Positions 5,317-5,716 of a stretch of DNA of 5,716 bases are shown one piece after another; positions within the stretch are counted from its first letter, which is position 1; every line of letters begins with the position of its first letter. The position numbers and the translations under genes are program-made. This DNA is from Burkholderiales bacterium (lineage in GTDB: Bacteria > Pseudomonadota > Gammaproteobacteria > Burkholderiales > Burkholderiaceae_E). The notes under the pieces were generated by a model. The model saw nothing but the letters and a program-made list of their open reading frames with translations. It was not told where the DNA came from and searched no databases. The stretch lies in contig CP070753.1 of the NCBI GenBank assembly GCA_020348765.1, positions 1,628,850 to 1,634,565 of the forward strand. Direction: 5' to 3'.

Positions 5317-5324
5317 CCGCGGCC

Positions 5325-5597
5325 TCAGTGCAGCGTCATCGGATGCTGCATCATGACCTGGAACTGGCTCAGGAACTCATCGACCTCCTCGATCGACGGC
5401 TCCGAGGCGATCAGCTCTTGTACGTCGGCGCGAAAGCGCGCGGCCACTTCGCCGTCGATGAAGATCTCGCGGCGGGTGTGCTTGTCCATGATCTCGAAAC
5501 CGCCGGCGAACCGCCTGGGCTCGGGACCCTGCTCGGCCTTGAACTCGACCACGCAGAAGTTGGGGCTGTTGTAGATCATGTGCATGGCAGTGCCCAC
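5325..5597 (-). CDS. DUF3567 family small protein
   Basis: This is a small soluble protein, 90 residues from the GTG start, with no membrane segment or signal peptide. It resembles the DUF3567 family as I remember it: the opening MHMIYNSPNFCVVEF, then GGFEIMDKHTRREIFIDGEVAARF, then EPSIEEVDEFLSQFQ and a terminal MTLH. No function is established to my knowledge. The start is ambiguous. GAGGTGAT (5601-5608), a strong match to the 16S tail, is well spaced for GTG 5597, whereas family members usually begin at the MHM or MQM found at ATG 5585; ATG 5633 is less likely. It is transcribed towards dctM and is probably unrelated in function to the transporter. Its ribosome binding site lies inside an inverted repeat. 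Confidence 0.85.
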   Translation of the reverse strand: MGTAMHMIYNSPNFCVVEFKAEQGPEPRRFAGGFEIMDKHTRREIFIDGEVAARFRADVQELIASEPSIEEVDEFLSQFQVMMQHPMTLH

Positions 5598-5602
5598 GGA
5601 AT

Positions 5603-5638
5603 CACCTCGATACCGACTCAATGATCGGTACATCGGTG
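5603..5638 (-). promoter_or_regulatory. Inverted repeat covering the DUF3567 ribosome binding site
   Basis: On the plus strand TACCGA (5611-5616) and TCGGTA (5625-5630) form a perfect 6-bp dyad with an 8-nt loop. Beyond a 4-nt mismatch the arms resume pairing, CACC (5603-5606) with GGTG (5635-5638). In the minus-strand transcript the outer arm takes up GGTG of the Shine-Dalgarno sequence. It may be a regulator site near the promoter or an RNA hairpin that limits translation. The remaining 78 bases to the window edge show no gene; TTGAAA (5656-5651) is a possible -35 box without a good -10. Confidence 0.4.
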
Positions 5639-5716
5639 CGTTTCCGCAGGTTTCAAGCCCGCCCAGGCCGACAGGCGCGCACTGCCGGCCGACCAGCGCG
5701 TCGACCGGCGCGTCGA

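Noticed and set aside
5628..5656. Sigma-70 promoter for the DUF3567 gene
   Set aside because: TTGAAA at 5656-5651 is a fair -35 box, but the best -10 at 18-base spacing (TGTACC) matches only three of six positions.
5696..5716. 12-bp direct repeat GCGCGTCGACCG at the window edge
   Set aside because: Only 1.75 copies are visible and they run into the edge, so neither extent nor significance can be judged.

Overview
The window is very GC-rich and tightly packed, with the codon use of a Burkholderiales-type beta-proteobacterium. The best taxonomic pointer is the small protein at the right end. It matches from memory the DUF3567 family, which I know mainly from Burkholderiales. No RNA gene, CRISPR array, transposase or integrase is visible.

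Layout, left to right. (1) Minus strand: the N-terminal 310 codons of an MFS (DHA1-type) efflux transporter, cut by the window edge. (2) Minus strand: a complete D-2-hydroxyacid dehydrogenase whose stop overlaps the MFS start as ATGA. (3) A 93-bp gap with two strong hairpins. (4) Minus strand: a TRAP periplasmic substrate-binding protein (DctP type) with a clear signal peptide. (5) A 322-bp divergent intergenic region with a candidate dctP promoter, several perfect inverted repeats and a 30-bp imperfect tandem repeat. (6) Plus strand: the small (dctQ) and large (dctM) TRAP membrane subunits. (7) An 85-bp convergent gap with a 10-bp stem-loop. (8) Minus strand: the DUF3567-family gene, with an inverted repeat that covers its ribosome binding site.

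The genes make one import system. DctP captures an organic acid in the periplasm and DctQ/DctM carry it inward using an ion gradient. The dehydrogenase made from the dctP-side operon probably acts on a 2-hydroxy or 2-oxo acid, possibly the imported compound or a product of it. The MFS protein may export a related metabolite. The substrate cannot be read from sequence. The membrane subunits are transcribed away from the binding protein, so both arms would share the 322-bp control region.

The most unusual object is the dctQ/dctM junction. A 44-bp unit carrying the end of dctQ, a Shine-Dalgarno-like AGGA and the ATGA stop/start overlap is present three times in tandem, followed by 9 bp of a fourth copy. 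This makes a chain dctQ -> 15-codon ORF -> 15-codon ORF -> dctM in which every link is an ATGA overlap and the three ATGs lie in three different frames. Copy number could change without breaking stop-start coupling, so the array could tune the ratio of the two membrane subunits. That function is inference; the repeat itself is read directly from the sequence.
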